64,000 nucleotides of DNA from Deltaproteobacteria bacterium (GCA_016182975.1 JACPFJ010000019.1:1-64000); one strand, 5' to 3'; positions 30,024 through 40,824 are shown, counted from the stretch's first letter. Notes: generated by a model from the letters alone, not told the origin. Made by a program: numbers and translations.

Positions 30024-31946
30024 TCAGGTTTTTGTGGGTAACCTTTCAGGGTTATGTTTCATTTTCTGTGGAAGTTTCGATTTCCGCTCGACGCTCAACC
30101 GCTTTCCATTCCGTTCCCCGGCACTCGCCCCGAGCAGTATCCCCGCCACGTCCTCACGCCCCAGCTCCCTGAGCGCCTCCATGACCTTTTTGCGCTCCCC
30201 GGGCAGGTGCCACAGCAGGAGCGCCTTCTGCAACCCCTTTTCCCGGTCGCTGGCCGGAACGTACACCCGCCTCCCGCTCTCGGGATCGATTCCCGTATGG
30301 AACATGCAGGTGGAGAGGGTGCCCGGGGTGGGGGTGAAGTCCTGGACCTGCTCCACCTTGATTCCCAGCTCCTTGAGCAGCAGCGCCAGCTCCAGCATGT
30401 CGGCCAGGGTGCAGCCGGGGTGGCCGGAGATCAGATAGGGGACCACGTGCTGGCGCTTGCCGATACGGGCGCTCTCATCACGGAAGCGCCTGAGAAAGTC
30501 TTCGAAGGCCTTCCTGCCCGGCTTGCGCATCAACGCCGTGACATGCTCCGCGAGATGCTCCGGGGCGACCTTGAGCAGTCCGCCGACGTGATGCCCCAAG
30601 AGCTCGCGGAAGTAGCCCGGCTGGCGCTCCAGCAGGTCGTAACGCACCCCCGAGGAGACCGCGACGTGCTTCACCCCGGCATGGCCGCGAACCTTCTGCA
30701 ATAGTGACACCGCTCGCTTGTCGCCTGTTTCCAGGTGCCGGCATACCGAGGGGAAGATGCAGCTCTCCCGGCGGCATTGGCGCATCGCCTCGCCATGGCC
30801 GCAGCAGAGGCCATACATGTTGGCCGTCGGCCCCCCGATGTCGCTGATGCTGCCGCGAAACCACGGGGTGCGGGCAAGCGCATCGGCCTCGGCCAGGATC
30901 GAGGCCTCGCTGCGGGACTGGATCAGCTTCCCCTGGTGCATGGCTATGGCGCAGAAGGCGCAGCCGCCAAAGCAGCCGCGGTGGCTGGTGATCGAACTCC
31001 TGATCTGCTCCCAGGCCGGAATCGGCTCGCGGTATGAGGGATGGGGGGCCTTCTCGAAGGGGAGGGCATAGACGGCGTCCATCTCCTGTTCGGAAAGGGG
31101 TAACGCCGGCGGGTTGCAGACGAGACCGCGCTCACCGTGGCGCTGGGCAACCGCCCGGGCGCAGAAGGGATTCTGTTCGCGGACGGCCAGCCTGAATGCC
31201 TCGGCGAATCTCTGCTTGTCGGCGGCCACCTCGTCGAAGGAGGGGATTTCCAGGAGGCTGTCACCCTCCCCTTCAAGTACCCACCGGGGCATAAAGGGAG
31301 GGCCGGGGTGGGGATGGGTATCGGCGCCTGACTCACTCCTGCCCGCAATCCGGCAGGTCCCGCGCAGGTCGCGGATGTCCGCCAGCCGCTCGCCGCCCCG
31401 CATCCGCTCGGCCAGCTCCAAAAGCGGCCGTTCCCCCATGCCGTAGACCAGCAGGTCGGCCTTGGCGTCGAAGAGGATCGAGCGGCGGACCTTTGCCTCC
31501 CAGTAGTCGTAGTGCGCGAAACGGCGCAAGCTCGCCTCGATGCCGCCGATGACCACCGGCACGTCCCTGTAGGCCTCCTTGAGGCGCGAGGTGTAGATGA
31601 TGCAGGCGCGGTTGGGGCGGGCACCGTGGCGGTTGCCGGGCGTATAGGCGTCGTCGTGGCGCAGCTTGCGGGCCGGCGTATAGTGGGCCACCATGGAGTC
31701 CATGGCCCCGGCCGAGACGGCGAAGAACAGCCGCGGCCTGCCGAGGGCCATGAACGGCTCCCTGGAGCGCCAGTCCGGCTGGGCGATGATCCCCACCCGG
31801 AAACCGTGCGCCTCCAGCCAGCGGGCCAGGAGCGGCACCCCGAAGGAGGGATGGTCGATGTAGGCGTCGCCGGAGACGAAGATGACGTCCAGTTCGTTCC
31901 AGCCGCGCAGTCTGGCTTCGCCGATTGTCGTGGGGATGAATGGCAT
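30024..31946 (-). CDS. YgiQ-family radical SAM protein
   Basis: A 640-residue radical SAM protein of the YgiQ family. The cluster motif is CFGGCAFCA (CxxxCxxC) near residue 320. The N-terminal region contains a B12-binding-like fold ([27 protein letters not shown]), and [19 protein letters not shown] and [17 protein letters not shown] are family motifs. The reaction is unknown. The start is three bases after the argC stop, so it is in an operon with argC. The C-terminal tail is Lys/Arg-rich. Confidence 0.92.
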   Translation of the reverse strand: MPFIPTTIGEARLRGWNELDVIFVSGDAYIDHPSFGVPLLARWLEAHGFRVGIIAQPDWRSREPFMALGRPRLFFAVSAGAMDSMVAHYTPARKLRHDDAYTPGNRHGARPNRACIIYTSRLKEAYRDVPVVIGGIEASLRRFAHYDYWEAKVRRSILFDAKADLLVYGMGERPLLELAERMRGGERLADIRDLRGTCRIAGRSESGADTHPHPGPPFMPRWVLEGEGDSLLEIPSFDEVAADKQRFAEAFRLAVREQNPFCARAVAQRHGERGLVCNPPALPLSEQEMDAVYALPFEKAPHPSYREPIPAWEQIRSSITSHRGCFGGCAFCAIAMHQGKLIQSRSEASILAEADALARTPWFRGSISDIGGPTANMYGLCCGHGEAMRQCRRESCIFPSVCRHLETGDKRAVSLLQKVRGHAGVKHVAVSSGVRYDLLERQPGYFRELLGHHVGGLLKVAPEHLAEHVTALMRKPGRKAFEDFLRRFRDESARIGKRQHVVPYLISGHPGCTLADMLELALLLKELGIKVEQVQDFTPTPGTLSTCMFHTGIDPESGRRVYVPASDREKGLQKALLLWHLPGERKKVMEALRELGREDVAGILLGASAGERNGKRLSVERKSKLPQKMKHNPERLPTKT

Positions 31947-31949
31947 CGG

Positions 31950-32990
31950 TTAAGGGAACAGCGCCAGCCCCTCCAGCCCCATGCATTCGGGGAACCCGCA
32001 AACGAGGTTCATGTTCTGCACCGCCTGGCCCGAGGCCCCCTTGACCAGGTTGTCGATGGCCGAGACCACGATGATCCGCCCGGTGCGCGCATCCACCAGC
32101 GGCGCGAGGTCGCAGAAGTTGGAACCGCGCACGAAGGCGGTGGAGGGAAGGCTCCCTGCGGGGAGCACCCGCACGAATGGCTGACCGGCGTAGAACGCAC
32201 TGTAGAGCTCGACCAGCCTCTCGGTGGTCGTAACCTTGTGCGGCACGGCGTAGATGGTGGAGAGGATGCCCCGGTCCATCGGGACCAGGTGCGGGGTGAA
32301 GGTGATCCGCAACTCCTCCCCGGCCAGCAGGGAGAGTTCCTGCTCGATCTCAGGGGTGTGGCGGTGGACGCCGCCGACCCCGTAGGCCCGAAAACCGTCG
32401 TTCACCTCGCAGTAGAGGCTGTCCACCCTGGCCGAGCGCCCCGCCCCACTGACGCCGGAGGCGGAATCGGCGATGATCCCCTTCAGGTCGATCAGCCCCT
32501 TCTTCACGAGCGGCGCCAGGCCGAGTATGATGCTGGTCGGATAGCAACCGGGGTTGGCCACCAGCTTGGCCCCCCTGATCTTTGCCCGCCTGACCTCCGG
32601 CAGTCCGTAGACCGCCCGCTTCAGGTTGGCCGGATTGAGGTGCGTCTCGTACCAGGCCCCGTAGACCTCCGGGTCGGAGAGCCGGTAATCTGCCGACAGG
32701 TCGATGACCCGCCTCCCCAGCCTGAGAAAGGTCGGCACCACCTCCATGGCGGCCTTGTGCGGGAGGGCGGTAAAGATCAGATCCGCCTTCTCCGCCACCC
32801 GCACCGGTTCGAGGTTTTCCAGCACCAGGTCGCAGCGCCCCCTGAGCGTCGGAAAAACGTCCGAGATGCGCCTGCCGGCGCTCTGCTCCGAGGTCAGGCA
32901 GGTCACCGCCACCTCGGGGTGACAATGGAGGATGCGGATCAGTTCCAGCCCGGTATAGCCGCTGGCCCCGACAATGGCGACGTTCAACAT
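31950..32990 (-). CDS. argC: N-acetyl-gamma-glutamyl-phosphate reductase ArgC
   Basis: A 346-residue arginine-pathway enzyme that reduces N-acetyl-glutamyl phosphate with NADPH. The NADP-binding start is [20 protein letters not shown] and the active-site Cys lies in NPGCYPTS near residue 150; HTPEIEQEL is conserved. It has AGGAGGTGTTCC before the start. A possible promoter lies in the 62-bp gap upstream. Confidence 0.97.
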   Translation of the reverse strand: MLNVAIVGASGYTGLELIRILHCHPEVAVTCLTSEQSAGRRISDVFPTLRGRCDLVLENLEPVRVAEKADLIFTALPHKAAMEVVPTFLRLGRRVIDLSADYRLSDPEVYGAWYETHLNPANLKRAVYGLPEVRRAKIRGAKLVANPGCYPTSIILGLAPLVKKGLIDLKGIIADSASGVSGAGRSARVDSLYCEVNDGFRAYGVGGVHRHTPEIEQELSLLAGEELRITFTPHLVPMDRGILSTIYAVPHKVTTTERLVELYSAFYAGQPFVRVLPAGSLPSTAFVRGSNFCDLAPLVDARTGRIIVVSAIDNLVKGASGQAVQNMNLVCGFPECMGLEGLALFP

Positions 32991-33014
32991 GGAACACCTC
33001 CTGAGAATTGATCG

Positions 33015-33045
33015 ATAATACCGCTGGTGGGAAGCAGAAAGTCAA
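33015..33045 (-). promoter_or_regulatory. possible argC promoter
   Basis: Minus strand TTGACT (33045-33040) and TATTAT (33020-33015), with a long 19-base spacer. The good -10 is followed by the argC ribosome binding site within 30 bases. Confidence 0.4.
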
Positions 33046-33052
33046 ACGGGGA

Positions 33053-35275
33053 TCAAGGCGCCGTTATGATGTTATTCTGGCAGGTGAGGCGGTCCGGAAT
33101 ATTGAACCGTGAATCGCACAGCAGTCGTTCGGCTTCCGCAGCGGGCACTGGTCTGCTGAAGAGATAACCCTGCATCACGTCACACCCGAGATCACGCAAA
33201 GTCTCCATCTGATAGTTTGTTTCGACACCTTCCGCAACGAGATGGAGTCCAAAGCCGCGTGCAATGCCGATGATGGCATGAATAATAGGAGAAACGGGTT
33301 GTTCCTCGACCAAATCGCGGACAAAAGACTGGTCGATCTTGATAACGTTAATTGGAAACCGGCGCAGGTAGTTGAGTGAAGAATAGCGGGTGCCGAAATC
33401 GTCGATCGATATACGCACCCCGCATTCACGCAGAAGCCGCATCTTTTCCGTGATCCCCGAGACATCCGGTAACAGCAGATTTTCGGTGATCTCTATTTCC
33501 AATGAATCCGCAGAGAGGTTGTACTTGTCCACGTGGGAAGCGATTCGTTCAACCAGGTCTTTAGAGTCGAAATCCTGCGGAGAGACATTGACCGATATGT
33601 TTAAATCCTCCAGTCCCATACTGCGCCAGCGAGCCAGTTGGCTGCACGCCTCGGCCAGAACCCAATCGGTAATAGCCCCGATCAATCCGGTTTCCTCGGC
33701 CATGTCGATGAAACCGCCAGGATTCAACAGGCCATGAACCGGGTGTCGCCAACGGATCAGGGCCTCCATCCCGACCATCCGGTTGGCGCTGACGCTGAAT
33801 TTGGGCTGGAAATACAACTCGAATTCCGAGTTTTGTACGGCCTGTCGCAAGTCGTTCTCGCGGGTTATGCGCTCGTGATAGCAGGCATTCATCTCCGTGG
33901 TAAAAAACCGGAAACCGTTCTTGCCGCTGTCCTTAACCTTGTACATGGCAATGTCGGCATTCTTCATGAGCATGTCGGCACTGTCTCCGTCATTGGGGAA
34001 TACGGCTATACCAATGCTGGCAGTTGCGCGAAACAGTTGCCCGGCGACCTGAAACGGCATTTTGAGTTCGTCCAGGATCTTTGTGGCGATGATGGTCGCG
34101 TCTTCGGCATGAACCAGATTCGGCAACAGCACCGTAAATTCGTCGCCCCCCTGGCGTGCCACGGTGTCGCAGGCTCGCACACAGTGACGCAAACGCTGCG
34201 CCATGTTCTTCAGCAATTCATCGCCTTCGGCATGCCCATGGGTATCGTTCACTAGCTTGAAGCGATCGAGGTCGATGAACATGACCCCCACAACGCACCC
34301 ATGCCGTTTCGATTGTTTCATCGCTATTTCGAGCCGGTCCTTGAATAACCTTCGGTTGGGCAAATCGGTGAGTTGATCATGCAATGCCTGAAAACTGATG
34401 GTTTCCTCGGCAGCCTTGCGTTCGGTGATATCTCGGGCGACACCGTAAGTGCCCACAAAGCGCCGCACCTGTGAACCCTCACCCTCATGCCTCTCTTCGT
34501 AGATACCCATGGCACTCAGCATCGCCACGATGTGGCGCTGCTCGAAGAGGTCATGACTGTCATTCTTGCATATCAGGCGAATCTCGGCGTTGGAGGTGGC
34601 GCGGTCGGTGCTGCGACGTTCATTGAAGGCATGGTGCGCCTGTACAAGGTCTTCATTATGGACGATGGACGAGTACTGACATCCGATCAGTTCATCACGC
34701 GAATAGCCGAGCAGCGACTCAACACGACCATTGATGAAAATAAAACAGCCTTCGTGATCCAATGTATAGATGAGATCCGGAGAGTTTTCCACCAAGAAGC
34801 GGTGAAGCCGTTCCGATTGTTCGAGGCGTACTGTCATCAAGGCATGACTGCGCTCCAGGCGCCGTCGATGCAGGGCATTTTCAACCTTGTGCTGTATGTC
34901 GTCCAACTCGTTCGGCTTGCGCACAAACTCTGCCGCGCCATTGCGCAGGGCACGTATGGCGCAGTCAATGCTGTCGGCGGCGCTGATCACGATCACGCTT
35001 GTCGGCACCTTGTGGCTCGTAATCAATTCCAAGACTTCCAACCCTGAAATGTCCGGCAGATTGATATCAAGCAGCACGAGGTCAATTTTCTGAGCCCTGA
35101 GGGTAGCGATGGCATCGCCGCCAGTTCCACAATCCAGTATCTCGCGTCCGTTACCAGCCAGAAGCAGACGCAGGCTGGTGCGCATCCGCGGCTCATCGTC
35201 CACGATCAGAATGCGCTGCGGTTCGTCAAGCCACTCCTGTGACGGGTTAACGTGTGTCCGGCCAAAACCGTTCAT
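33053..35275 (-). CDS. response regulator with PAS, GGDEF and EAL domains
   Basis: A 740-residue c-di-GMP signalling protein. Receiver domain at about 20-140 with phosphoacceptor Asp in LVLLDINLPD. PAS domain at about 165-290 (NSPDLIYTLDHEGCFIFING). Diguanylate cyclase at about 300-465 with intact GGDEF (ARQGGDEFTVLL). Phosphodiesterase at about 475-725 with intact EAL (GMEALIRWRHP) and DDFGTRYSSLNYL. Both catalytic motifs are present, so it may make or degrade c-di-GMP. It overlaps the upstream histidine kinase by 4 bases, making that kinase its likely partner. Codon and base use is more AT-rich than nearby genes. Confidence 0.93.
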   Translation of the reverse strand: MNGFGRTHVNPSQEWLDEPQRILIVDDEPRMRTSLRLLLAGNGREILDCGTGGDAIATLRAQKIDLVLLDINLPDISGLEVLELITSHKVPTSVIVISAADSIDCAIRALRNGAAEFVRKPNELDDIQHKVENALHRRRLERSHALMTVRLEQSERLHRFLVENSPDLIYTLDHEGCFIFINGRVESLLGYSRDELIGCQYSSIVHNEDLVQAHHAFNERRSTDRATSNAEIRLICKNDSHDLFEQRHIVAMLSAMGIYEERHEGEGSQVRRFVGTYGVARDITERKAAEETISFQALHDQLTDLPNRRLFKDRLEIAMKQSKRHGCVVGVMFIDLDRFKLVNDTHGHAEGDELLKNMAQRLRHCVRACDTVARQGGDEFTVLLPNLVHAEDATIIATKILDELKMPFQVAGQLFRATASIGIAVFPNDGDSADMLMKNADIAMYKVKDSGKNGFRFFTTEMNACYHERITRENDLRQAVQNSEFELYFQPKFSVSANRMVGMEALIRWRHPVHGLLNPGGFIDMAEETGLIGAITDWVLAEACSQLARWRSMGLEDLNISVNVSPQDFDSKDLVERIASHVDKYNLSADSLEIEITENLLLPDVSGITEKMRLLRECGVRISIDDFGTRYSSLNYLRRFPINVIKIDQSFVRDLVEEQPVSPIIHAIIGIARGFGLHLVAEGVETNYQMETLRDLGCDVMQGYLFSRPVPAAEAERLLCDSRFNIPDRLTCQNNIITAP

Positions 35276-37437
35276 TCCCCGTCCCCCTTGGATCGCGGCA
35301 ACAGAATGGAAAAACTTGTGCCCGCTCCGGCATCGCTTTTACATGAAATTTGCCCGCCGAGGCGTTCAACCAGGGCCGCAGTAATGGATAATCCGATGCC
35401 CGAATGTCCGGGCCGTCTGTTCGTATCCAACGGTTGAAATAGACGCTGCATGACATCCGCCGGCATGCCGGGGCCGGAATCACGCAACCGAATTTCGATA
35501 TGGGCTCTGGCGTTCAGAATGACGTTGTCATGAGTAGAAATAACAAAGCGGCCACCGTTTGGCATAGCCTCGGCACCGTTCTTCCAGAGGTTCAGCAGGA
35601 TTTGCTTGACACTGTCCCGATCACCTCTGACAGGGGGAAGATTCAGGTCCAATGACTTTTCAAGGGTAATGCCGCAACTGGAGAAAAGGGTCTCGCCGTA
35701 GAGAGCCAGCATCCCTTCGATCACACAATTGATATCGAGCGAGTCCGTTGTCGGGGATGCTTCGGTCATGTCCCGCAACCGCAGCAAGATGTGTGAAACC
35801 CGATCTATCTCCTCCCTGAGTATGTCCAGTTCCAGACTGACATCGTTCTCATCCGACAGCTTCCGGTTGACTATCTTCAGGTAGTTTTTGATGATGCCGA
35901 GGGGGTTCCCCGCTTCATGGGCGACCTTGCGCGCCTGCTGTTCAAAGCGGTTCGTCAAGTCAGCCTCAATCTTTTGTTCTTTGTCCCGCTTTTCGCGCCA
36001 GGATTCCAGGCTGACCGCCGCCAGACGGGCGAAATTTGTCATCCAACCAAGATGCCTGCGGATTCGGGCGAATTGAGCGGCGCTCAATCCATAGACCATG
36101 ACGCCGACATCTCCTTCACGGGTACACATGGGGACATACAACAGGCCCTCGCTGTCGAGCGCCCTGGCAATCTGGACATCAACAAGTGAAACTTCAGCCG
36201 GACGCTCCCCATCGAACGTGGAGCAGGCCTTTTTCCCCAAGGCAGCCGCGGCCGCCAGGCTATGTCCGTGATCGAGCCCGATCTCAAGTCGCTGCAGCAA
36301 CATCGGCTGACCGTCGAAATTCGCGCCTGTAAGGGCAGGCTTGTCCGGCTGCAGCAGAAGAAACGCGATACGGCCCAAGCCGAACAGAATCCGGGCTGAC
36401 TCTCGCACGGCCAGGAGTATTTCGGCCTCGTTGCAGAGATCGGACATATTCTGCTGCAAGGACTGCATCAGGGCCATGTCCCGCACAACCGCCTCCATTT
36501 GGGAATGGGCCTCGTTAACCATAGGCCGGATGTTCTCAAAGGGGATAAAAGGAGAAGGGAGCGTTTTTGGATCGGCGGCTTCAGCGACACCGAGAGCGGC
36601 GGCCAGCAAGGCGACATTTTCGAAGGATCTTCCGCGAATGGTCTCAATTTCGATCAGGTCGAGTCCCAGCAACGACTCGACGGCCGCAAGATCGGGACGT
36701 TGATCATTGTGTGCGAGATAAATCTTCTCGTTATGGGAACTGACGATTTGAGAGGCCCAGATGATTCGGCTCAATACATCGGCATCAATTATTTCCTCAA
36801 CCGGTTTGTGATGGAACAGTATCGCATCCGACATGAAGGACGAGAGCTTCCATTGATCTACCAACCATGCGCCGACCACAGCGTGATCCGTACCGAGAAC
36901 CGGCCCCTCGACATCGCACAGCACGGCTTCGTCAATCCTCAACCGGAGCAGATCCCCGTATCGCTCCCCCACCCCCCCAAGCAGGAGCAACTGGCCGACA
37001 TTGTGCAGAAGGCCGCTTAAAAAAGCTTCTTCGAGGTCGATGCAGCTCATTTTGGCGGCAAACGCGCGAGCCAACTCGGCAACTCTCAGCGAATGCCCCC
37101 AGAAGCCTGCGATATCGTACTGCGCCTTACCTGAAGTGCGTGCAAAAACGTTCTGGATGGCCAGGCAAGTAGCCAGGGTTCGCGCAAGGCGGGTGCCGAG
37201 AACGACCATGCAATGATCAAGGCTCTTAATCTCCGTATCACGCCGCAAAGCCGGCGAATTGGCAACGGTCAGAAAGCGGGCACTCAATGCCGGGTCCTGC
37301 CCGACCAGCGATGCCAGCTCTTTCATCGACGCGCGATCATCCTCCACCATACTCAAAAACCGCAGTAATACCTGCGGTATTGAAGGTAATTGGATCGATT
37401 CGATGGCATCGAAAATAGCTTCTGGAATCTGCCGCAC
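35272..37437 (-). CDS. HDOD-domain histidine kinase
   Basis: A 721-residue protein. The N-terminal HDOD domain (about 10-205) shows LPSIPQVLLRFLSMVEDD and LSGLLHNVGQLLLL. A central region (about 290-460) resembles a divergent GAF. The C-terminal kinase has phospho-His in KVAHEAGNPLGIIKNYL (about 490), then N box ILLNLWKNGAEAM and G boxes RDSGPGMP and GHSGIGLSI. No membrane helices are seen, so it is cytoplasmic. ATGA overlap with the REC-PAS-GGDEF-EAL gene suggests a kinase-regulator pair. HDOD fused to a kinase is uncommon. Confidence 0.9.
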   Translation of the reverse strand: MRQIPEAIFDAIESIQLPSIPQVLLRFLSMVEDDRASMKELASLVGQDPALSARFLTVANSPALRRDTEIKSLDHCMVVLGTRLARTLATCLAIQNVFARTSGKAQYDIAGFWGHSLRVAELARAFAAKMSCIDLEEAFLSGLLHNVGQLLLLGGVGERYGDLLRLRIDEAVLCDVEGPVLGTDHAVVGAWLVDQWKLSSFMSDAILFHHKPVEEIIDADVLSRIIWASQIVSSHNEKIYLAHNDQRPDLAAVESLLGLDLIEIETIRGRSFENVALLAAALGVAEAADPKTLPSPFIPFENIRPMVNEAHSQMEAVVRDMALMQSLQQNMSDLCNEAEILLAVRESARILFGLGRIAFLLLQPDKPALTGANFDGQPMLLQRLEIGLDHGHSLAAAAALGKKACSTFDGERPAEVSLVDVQIARALDSEGLLYVPMCTREGDVGVMVYGLSAAQFARIRRHLGWMTNFARLAAVSLESWREKRDKEQKIEADLTNRFEQQARKVAHEAGNPLGIIKNYLKIVNRKLSDENDVSLELDILREEIDRVSHILLRLRDMTEASPTTDSLDINCVIEGMLALYGETLFSSCGITLEKSLDLNLPPVRGDRDSVKQILLNLWKNGAEAMPNGGRFVISTHDNVILNARAHIEIRLRDSGPGMPADVMQRLFQPLDTNRRPGHSGIGLSITAALVERLGGQISCKSDAGAGTSFSILLPRSKGDGE

Positions 37438-37529
37438 AAAACTCCCGTGTGCTGCTCTTTTGTTTATGGCGCCAGATTAATGCATATCACCTGGCAGATG
37501 AGAAAAAGTACCGGCTTTTAACCGGGTAA

Positions 37530-37558
37530 ACATATCACTCCGAATTGTCAGACGTCAA
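37530..37558 (-). promoter_or_regulatory. possible promoter of the kinase/GGDEF operon
   Basis: Minus strand TTGACG (37558-37553), 17-base spacer, ATATGT (37535-37530). The -10 match is weak. The gap 37438-37880 holds only this, the A4 repeat and the rpsI terminator. Confidence 0.35.
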
Positions 37559-37607
37559 CTCGATTGTGGGAAATTGGCCAGCAGGCGGGGCAACTTATCC
37601 TATAAAA

Positions 37608-37768
37608 ATCATTTGAAACGCAAAGACGCCAAGATGCAAAGTAAAAACAGGCTGTTCGCAAAAAAAAGCTACCACCTCTTAGGTGAACGGCTTTTCTTTA
37701 GTACTGTTCTGATTTTCTTGGCGTCTTTGCACCTTTGCGTTAAGGAACTGCCGATTTTAGGCTTATCG
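37608..37768. repeat. family A palindromic element, copy A4
   Basis: Left end tcatttgaaacgcaaagacg, right end cacctttgcgttaagg, tail aactgccgattttaggctta. It is closest to A1. It sits between the rpsI terminator and the kinase promoter region. Confidence 0.85.
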
Positions 37769-37819
37769 CTGTACATGCGAGTTACACAGACAAATCAGCC
37801 GGAATGTCCAGGAGTCAAA

Positions 37820-37850
37820 CAAAAAGGGGAAACCCTTGCGGATTTCCCCC
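37820..37850 (-). terminator. intrinsic terminator of rplM-rpsI
   Basis: Stem ggggaaa/tttcccc (37826-37832, 37843-37849). On the minus strand it is followed by TTTTTG. It lies 31 bases after the rpsI stop. Confidence 0.8.
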
Positions 37851-37880
37851 TGTACATGCCTGTGTGGTGTAATCCAGCGA

Positions 37881-38273
37881 TTAACGCTTGGAGAACTGGA
37901 AGCGCGCGCGGGCAGCCTTGCGGCCGTATTTCTTGCGCTCTTTCACGCGGGAGTCGCGGGTGATGAAACCGGCCTTCTTGAGGGTACCGCGCAGTTCCGG
38001 GTCCGTCCCCAGCAGGGCCTTGGTGATGCCGTGCCTGATGGCGCCGGCCTGGCCGGAGTCGCCACCGCCCTGGACGGTCACGTAGATGTCGAACTTGCCG
38101 ACATTCTCCGTAAGCTCCAGCGACTGGCGCACGACCATTTTGGAGGTCTCGCGGCCGAAATACTCTTCCAGCGTCTTGTTGTTGACGGTGATATTGCCGG
38201 CGCCCGGCTTGAGCCATACCCTGGCTACCGAGCTTTTGCGCTTGCCTGTTCCATAATAGCTGACTGCTGCCAT
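37881..38273 (-). CDS. rpsI: 30S ribosomal protein S9 (uS9)
   Basis: A 130-residue uS9 with [19 protein letters not shown] at the N terminus and the conserved basic C terminus [17 protein letters not shown], whose final Arg contacts P-site tRNA. It is 21 bases after rplM, the usual pair. A terminator follows. Confidence 0.98.
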   Translation of the reverse strand: MAAVSYYGTGKRKSSVARVWLKPGAGNITVNNKTLEEYFGRETSKMVVRQSLELTENVGKFDIYVTVQGGGDSGQAGAIRHGITKALLGTDPELRGTLKKAGFITRDSRVKERKKYGRKAARARFQFSKR

Positions 38274-38294
38274 ATCGTGAGTCTCCTCGGAGTA

Positions 38295-38723
38295 TTAAAG
38301 TGCCAGGTTCTTGGGCTGCTGGGCGTCATGGGGATGGCTGCCCCCCGTGTAGATCTTGAGCTTCTTGAGCATGTGCCGGGCGAGCTTGTTCTTGGGAAGC
38401 ATCCCCTTGACCGCCTTCTTGATGATATCCTCGGGCTTCTTTTCCAGCAGCTTGCCGGCGGTGATCTCCTTGAGGCCGCCGGGAAAACCGGAGTGGCTGT
38501 AGTAGACCTTGTCGGCCAGCTTGCGGCCGGTAAGGGCAATCTTCTCGGCGTTCACCACGATGACGAAATCACCGGTGTCCACGCTGGGGGTGTAGATGGC
38601 CTTGTTCTTGCCGCGCAGGATGTTGGCCACCTGGGAAGCAAGCCTTCCGAGCACGACGTCCTGTGCATCGACCAGGTACCAGTCACGTTTCACGTCTTCA
38701 ATTCTTGCAACTTCGGTTTTCAT
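38295..38723 (-). CDS. rplM: 50S ribosomal protein L13 (uL13)
   Basis: A 142-residue uL13 with [38 protein letters not shown] and [19 protein letters not shown]. It is the first gene of the two-gene ribosomal operon, with a good promoter 60 bases upstream. Confidence 0.98.
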   Translation of the reverse strand: MKTEVARIEDVKRDWYLVDAQDVVLGRLASQVANILRGKNKAIYTPSVDTGDFVIVVNAEKIALTGRKLADKVYYSHSGFPGGLKEITAGKLLEKKPEDIIKKAVKGMLPKNKLARHMLKKLKIYTGGSHPHDAQQPKNLAL

Positions 38724-38782
38724 GGCGCCCTCACCTAACTGTTCAACCCGCTGTACAGGTCATGATTTTTTGGAAGAGGTGT

Positions 38783-38811
38783 AACTTACTGAAAGAGTGG
38801 CGGCATGTCAA
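38783..38811 (-). promoter_or_regulatory. promoter of rplM-rpsI
   Basis: Minus strand TTGACA (38811-38806), 17-base spacer, TAAGTT (38788-38783). It has the same elements as the tetR promoter. Confidence 0.7.
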
Positions 38812-38921
38812 GAAAAAAAACCTTTCCCGGTTCAGGAAAGGCGAACTAGGTTGTCAAACGCCCTGGTTCATGATACAAAACACGTCTTTAAAAATACCAT
38901 ATATTGTATGGAGCCGCCACC

Positions 38922-39209
38922 ATGAATATAACCGTTGCCGACGTGGAGCAGGTCGCCCGGCTGGCCCGGCTGGAATTGGGTCCGGACGAGAAGGGCCTCT
39001 TTGCCGGCCAGATGGACGCCATCCTCGGCTATGTGAACAAACTCAAGGAGTTGGACACCGACGGCATCCTGCCCACCTCCCACGCCGTGCCGATGGAGAA
39101 CGCCTTCCGCGAGGATCGGGCCTGCCCGGCCATAGGCGTCGAAAAGGCGCTGGCCAACGCGCCGGACAGGGTGAACAGCTTTTACCGCGTGCCAAAGGTA
39201 ATTGAGTAA
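38922..39209 (+). CDS. gatC: Asp/Glu-tRNA amidotransferase subunit C
   Basis: A 95-residue GatC, of normal size, with VADVEQVARLARLEL and DTDGILPTSHAVPM. GatCAB amidates misacylated Glu-tRNA(Gln) and Asp-tRNA(Asn). ATG 38922 is used because it opens the family N terminus and has GGAGCCGCCACC before it. Confidence 0.95.
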   Translation: MNITVADVEQVARLARLELGPDEKGLFAGQMDAILGYVNKLKELDTDGILPTSHAVPMENAFREDRACPAIGVEKALANAPDRVNSFYRVPKVIE

Positions 39210-39213
39210 AGGC

Positions 39214-39270
39214 AGGTTAAGGTCAAGGTTTATGTCGAGCTTTTTCTCAACCTTAACCTCAGCCTCAACC
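39214..39270. repeat. inverted repeat between gatC and gatA
   Basis: Left arm aggttaaggtcaaggtt (39214-39230), right arm caaccttaacctcagcctc. It is made of short ggttaag-type units, in the style of family D. Confidence 0.65.
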
Positions 39271-39293
39271 TATAATGAACCGGAGATTCATCC

Positions 39294-40751
39294 ATGGAAA
39301 TTTTTGACCTGACCATACACGAGCTGCACGGAAAACTGAAGGCGAAAGAGGTCTCCGCCGTCGAGGCGACCGGGGCCATGCTGGCCCGCATCGAGGCGGT
39401 CGAGCCTAAGGTCGGCTCGTTCATAACCGTAACCCCTGAGCAGGCCCTGGCCGATGCGGAGGCCGCCGACCGGCGCATCGCCGCGGGAGAGGCGGATGTA
39501 TTGACCGGCATCCCGCTGGCCCTCAAGGACATCTTCCTCACCGAGGGTATCCGCACCACCTGCGGCTCGCGCATGCTGCACAACTTCATCCCCCCCTACA
39601 GCGCCACATCCTGGGAGCGGCTGCGGGAGCGGGGCGCCGTGCTTCTGGGCAAGCTCAACCAGGACGAATTCGCCATGGGCTCGTCCAACGAATCCAGCGC
39701 CTTCGGCATCTGCCGCAATCCGTGGGACCTGACGCGCATCCCCGGCGGTTCCTCCGGCGGCTCGGCGGCGGCCATCGCGGCCCGGCAGGCCATTGCCACG
39801 CTGGGCACAGATACCGGCGGCTCCATCCGCCAGCCCGCATCCCATTGCGGCTGCGTCGGCCTCAAACCGACTTACGGCCGCGTCTCGCGCTACGGGGTGA
39901 TCGCCTACGCCTCCTCCCTGGACCAGGTGGGGCCGCTCACCCGCGACGTGACCGACTGCGCCATCATGCTGGGGGCGGTGGCGGGTCACGACCCCAAGGA
40001 CTCCACCAGTGTCGATACCCCCGTGCCGGACTACGTTGCCGCCCTGTCCGGGGACATCAAAGGGCTCAGGATCGGCCTGCCCGGGGAGTACTTCATCGCC
40101 GGTCTCGATCCGGACGTGCAGGCGGCCATGGACCGGGCCATCGAGAACTATCGCCGGCTGGGCGCCGAGTTCGTCGACATCTCCCTGCCCCACACCGACT
40201 ATGCCGTGGCCACCTACTACCTGATCGCCACCGCCGAGGCCAGCTCCAACCTGGCCCGCTACGACGGTGTCCGCTTCGGGCACCGCAGCCCGCAAGCCGG
40301 CGGGCTGATCGAGATGATGACCAGGAGCCGCAGCGAGGGTTTCGGCGCCGAGGTCAAACGCCGCATCATGCTCGGCACCTACGCCCTCTCCTCGGGCTAC
40401 TATGACGCCTATTACCTCAAGGCCCAGAAGGTGCGCACCCTGATCATGCAGGACTTCATACAGGCCTTCGAGGGGGTGGACGTGATCCTGACCCCGGTGG
40501 CGCCCACGCCGGCCTTCAGGATCGGCGAGAAGGTCAACGACCCGTTGCAGATGTACCTCTCGGACATCTTCACCATTCCGGTCAACCTGGCCGGGACCTG
40601 CGCCATTGCCGTCCCGGCCGGCCTCTCGGCCTCCGGCCTCCCCATCGGGATGCAGCTGATCGGCAAGCCCTTCGGCGAGGAGACCATCCTACGGGCGGCG
40701 CACGCCTTCGAGCAGGCCACGGAATGGCATACGAAAAGAGCACCTCTGTAG
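39294..40751 (+). CDS. gatA: Asp/Glu-tRNA amidotransferase subunit A
   Basis: A 485-residue amidase-signature enzyme. The catalytic Ser-cisSer-Lys triad lies in [10 protein letters not shown] (Lys), [15 protein letters not shown] (cis-Ser) and [16 protein letters not shown] (Ser). It produces ammonia from glutamine for transfer in GatB. The C-terminal [16 protein letters not shown] is typical. Its TAG stop (40749-40751) lies inside the first bases of repeat C2. Confidence 0.98.
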   Translation: MEIFDLTIHELHGKLKAKEVSAVEATGAMLARIEAVEPKVGSFITVTPEQALADAEAADRRIAAGEADVLTGIPLALKDIFLTEGIRTTCGSRMLHNFIPPYSATSWERLRERGAVLLGKLNQDEFAMGSSNESSAFGICRNPWDLTRIPGGSSGGSAAAIAARQAIATLGTDTGGSIRQPASHCGCVGLKPTYGRVSRYGVIAYASSLDQVGPLTRDVTDCAIMLGAVAGHDPKDSTSVDTPVPDYVAALSGDIKGLRIGLPGEYFIAGLDPDVQAAMDRAIENYRRLGAEFVDISLPHTDYAVATYYLIATAEASSNLARYDGVRFGHRSPQAGGLIEMMTRSRSEGFGAEVKRRIMLGTYALSSGYYDAYYLKAQKVRTLIMQDFIQAFEGVDVILTPVAPTPAFRIGEKVNDPLQMYLSDIFTIPVNLAGTCAIAVPAGLSASGLPIGMQLIGKPFGEETILRAAHAFEQATEWHTKRAPL

Positions 40752-40805
40752 GGGCAGACCTTGTGTCTGCCCGATTCGTGGGCGATCACAAGGATCGCCC
40801 CTACA
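40747..40805. repeat. family C nested palindrome, copy C2
   Basis: Outer arms tgtagggg/cccctaca, inner hairpins ggggcagac/gtctgccc and gggcgatca/gatcgccc. It is nearly the same as C1 in the atp operon. The gatA stop codon is the tag of its left end. Confidence 0.88.
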
Positions 40806-40824
40806 TGAAACCGGAGAAATCCCC

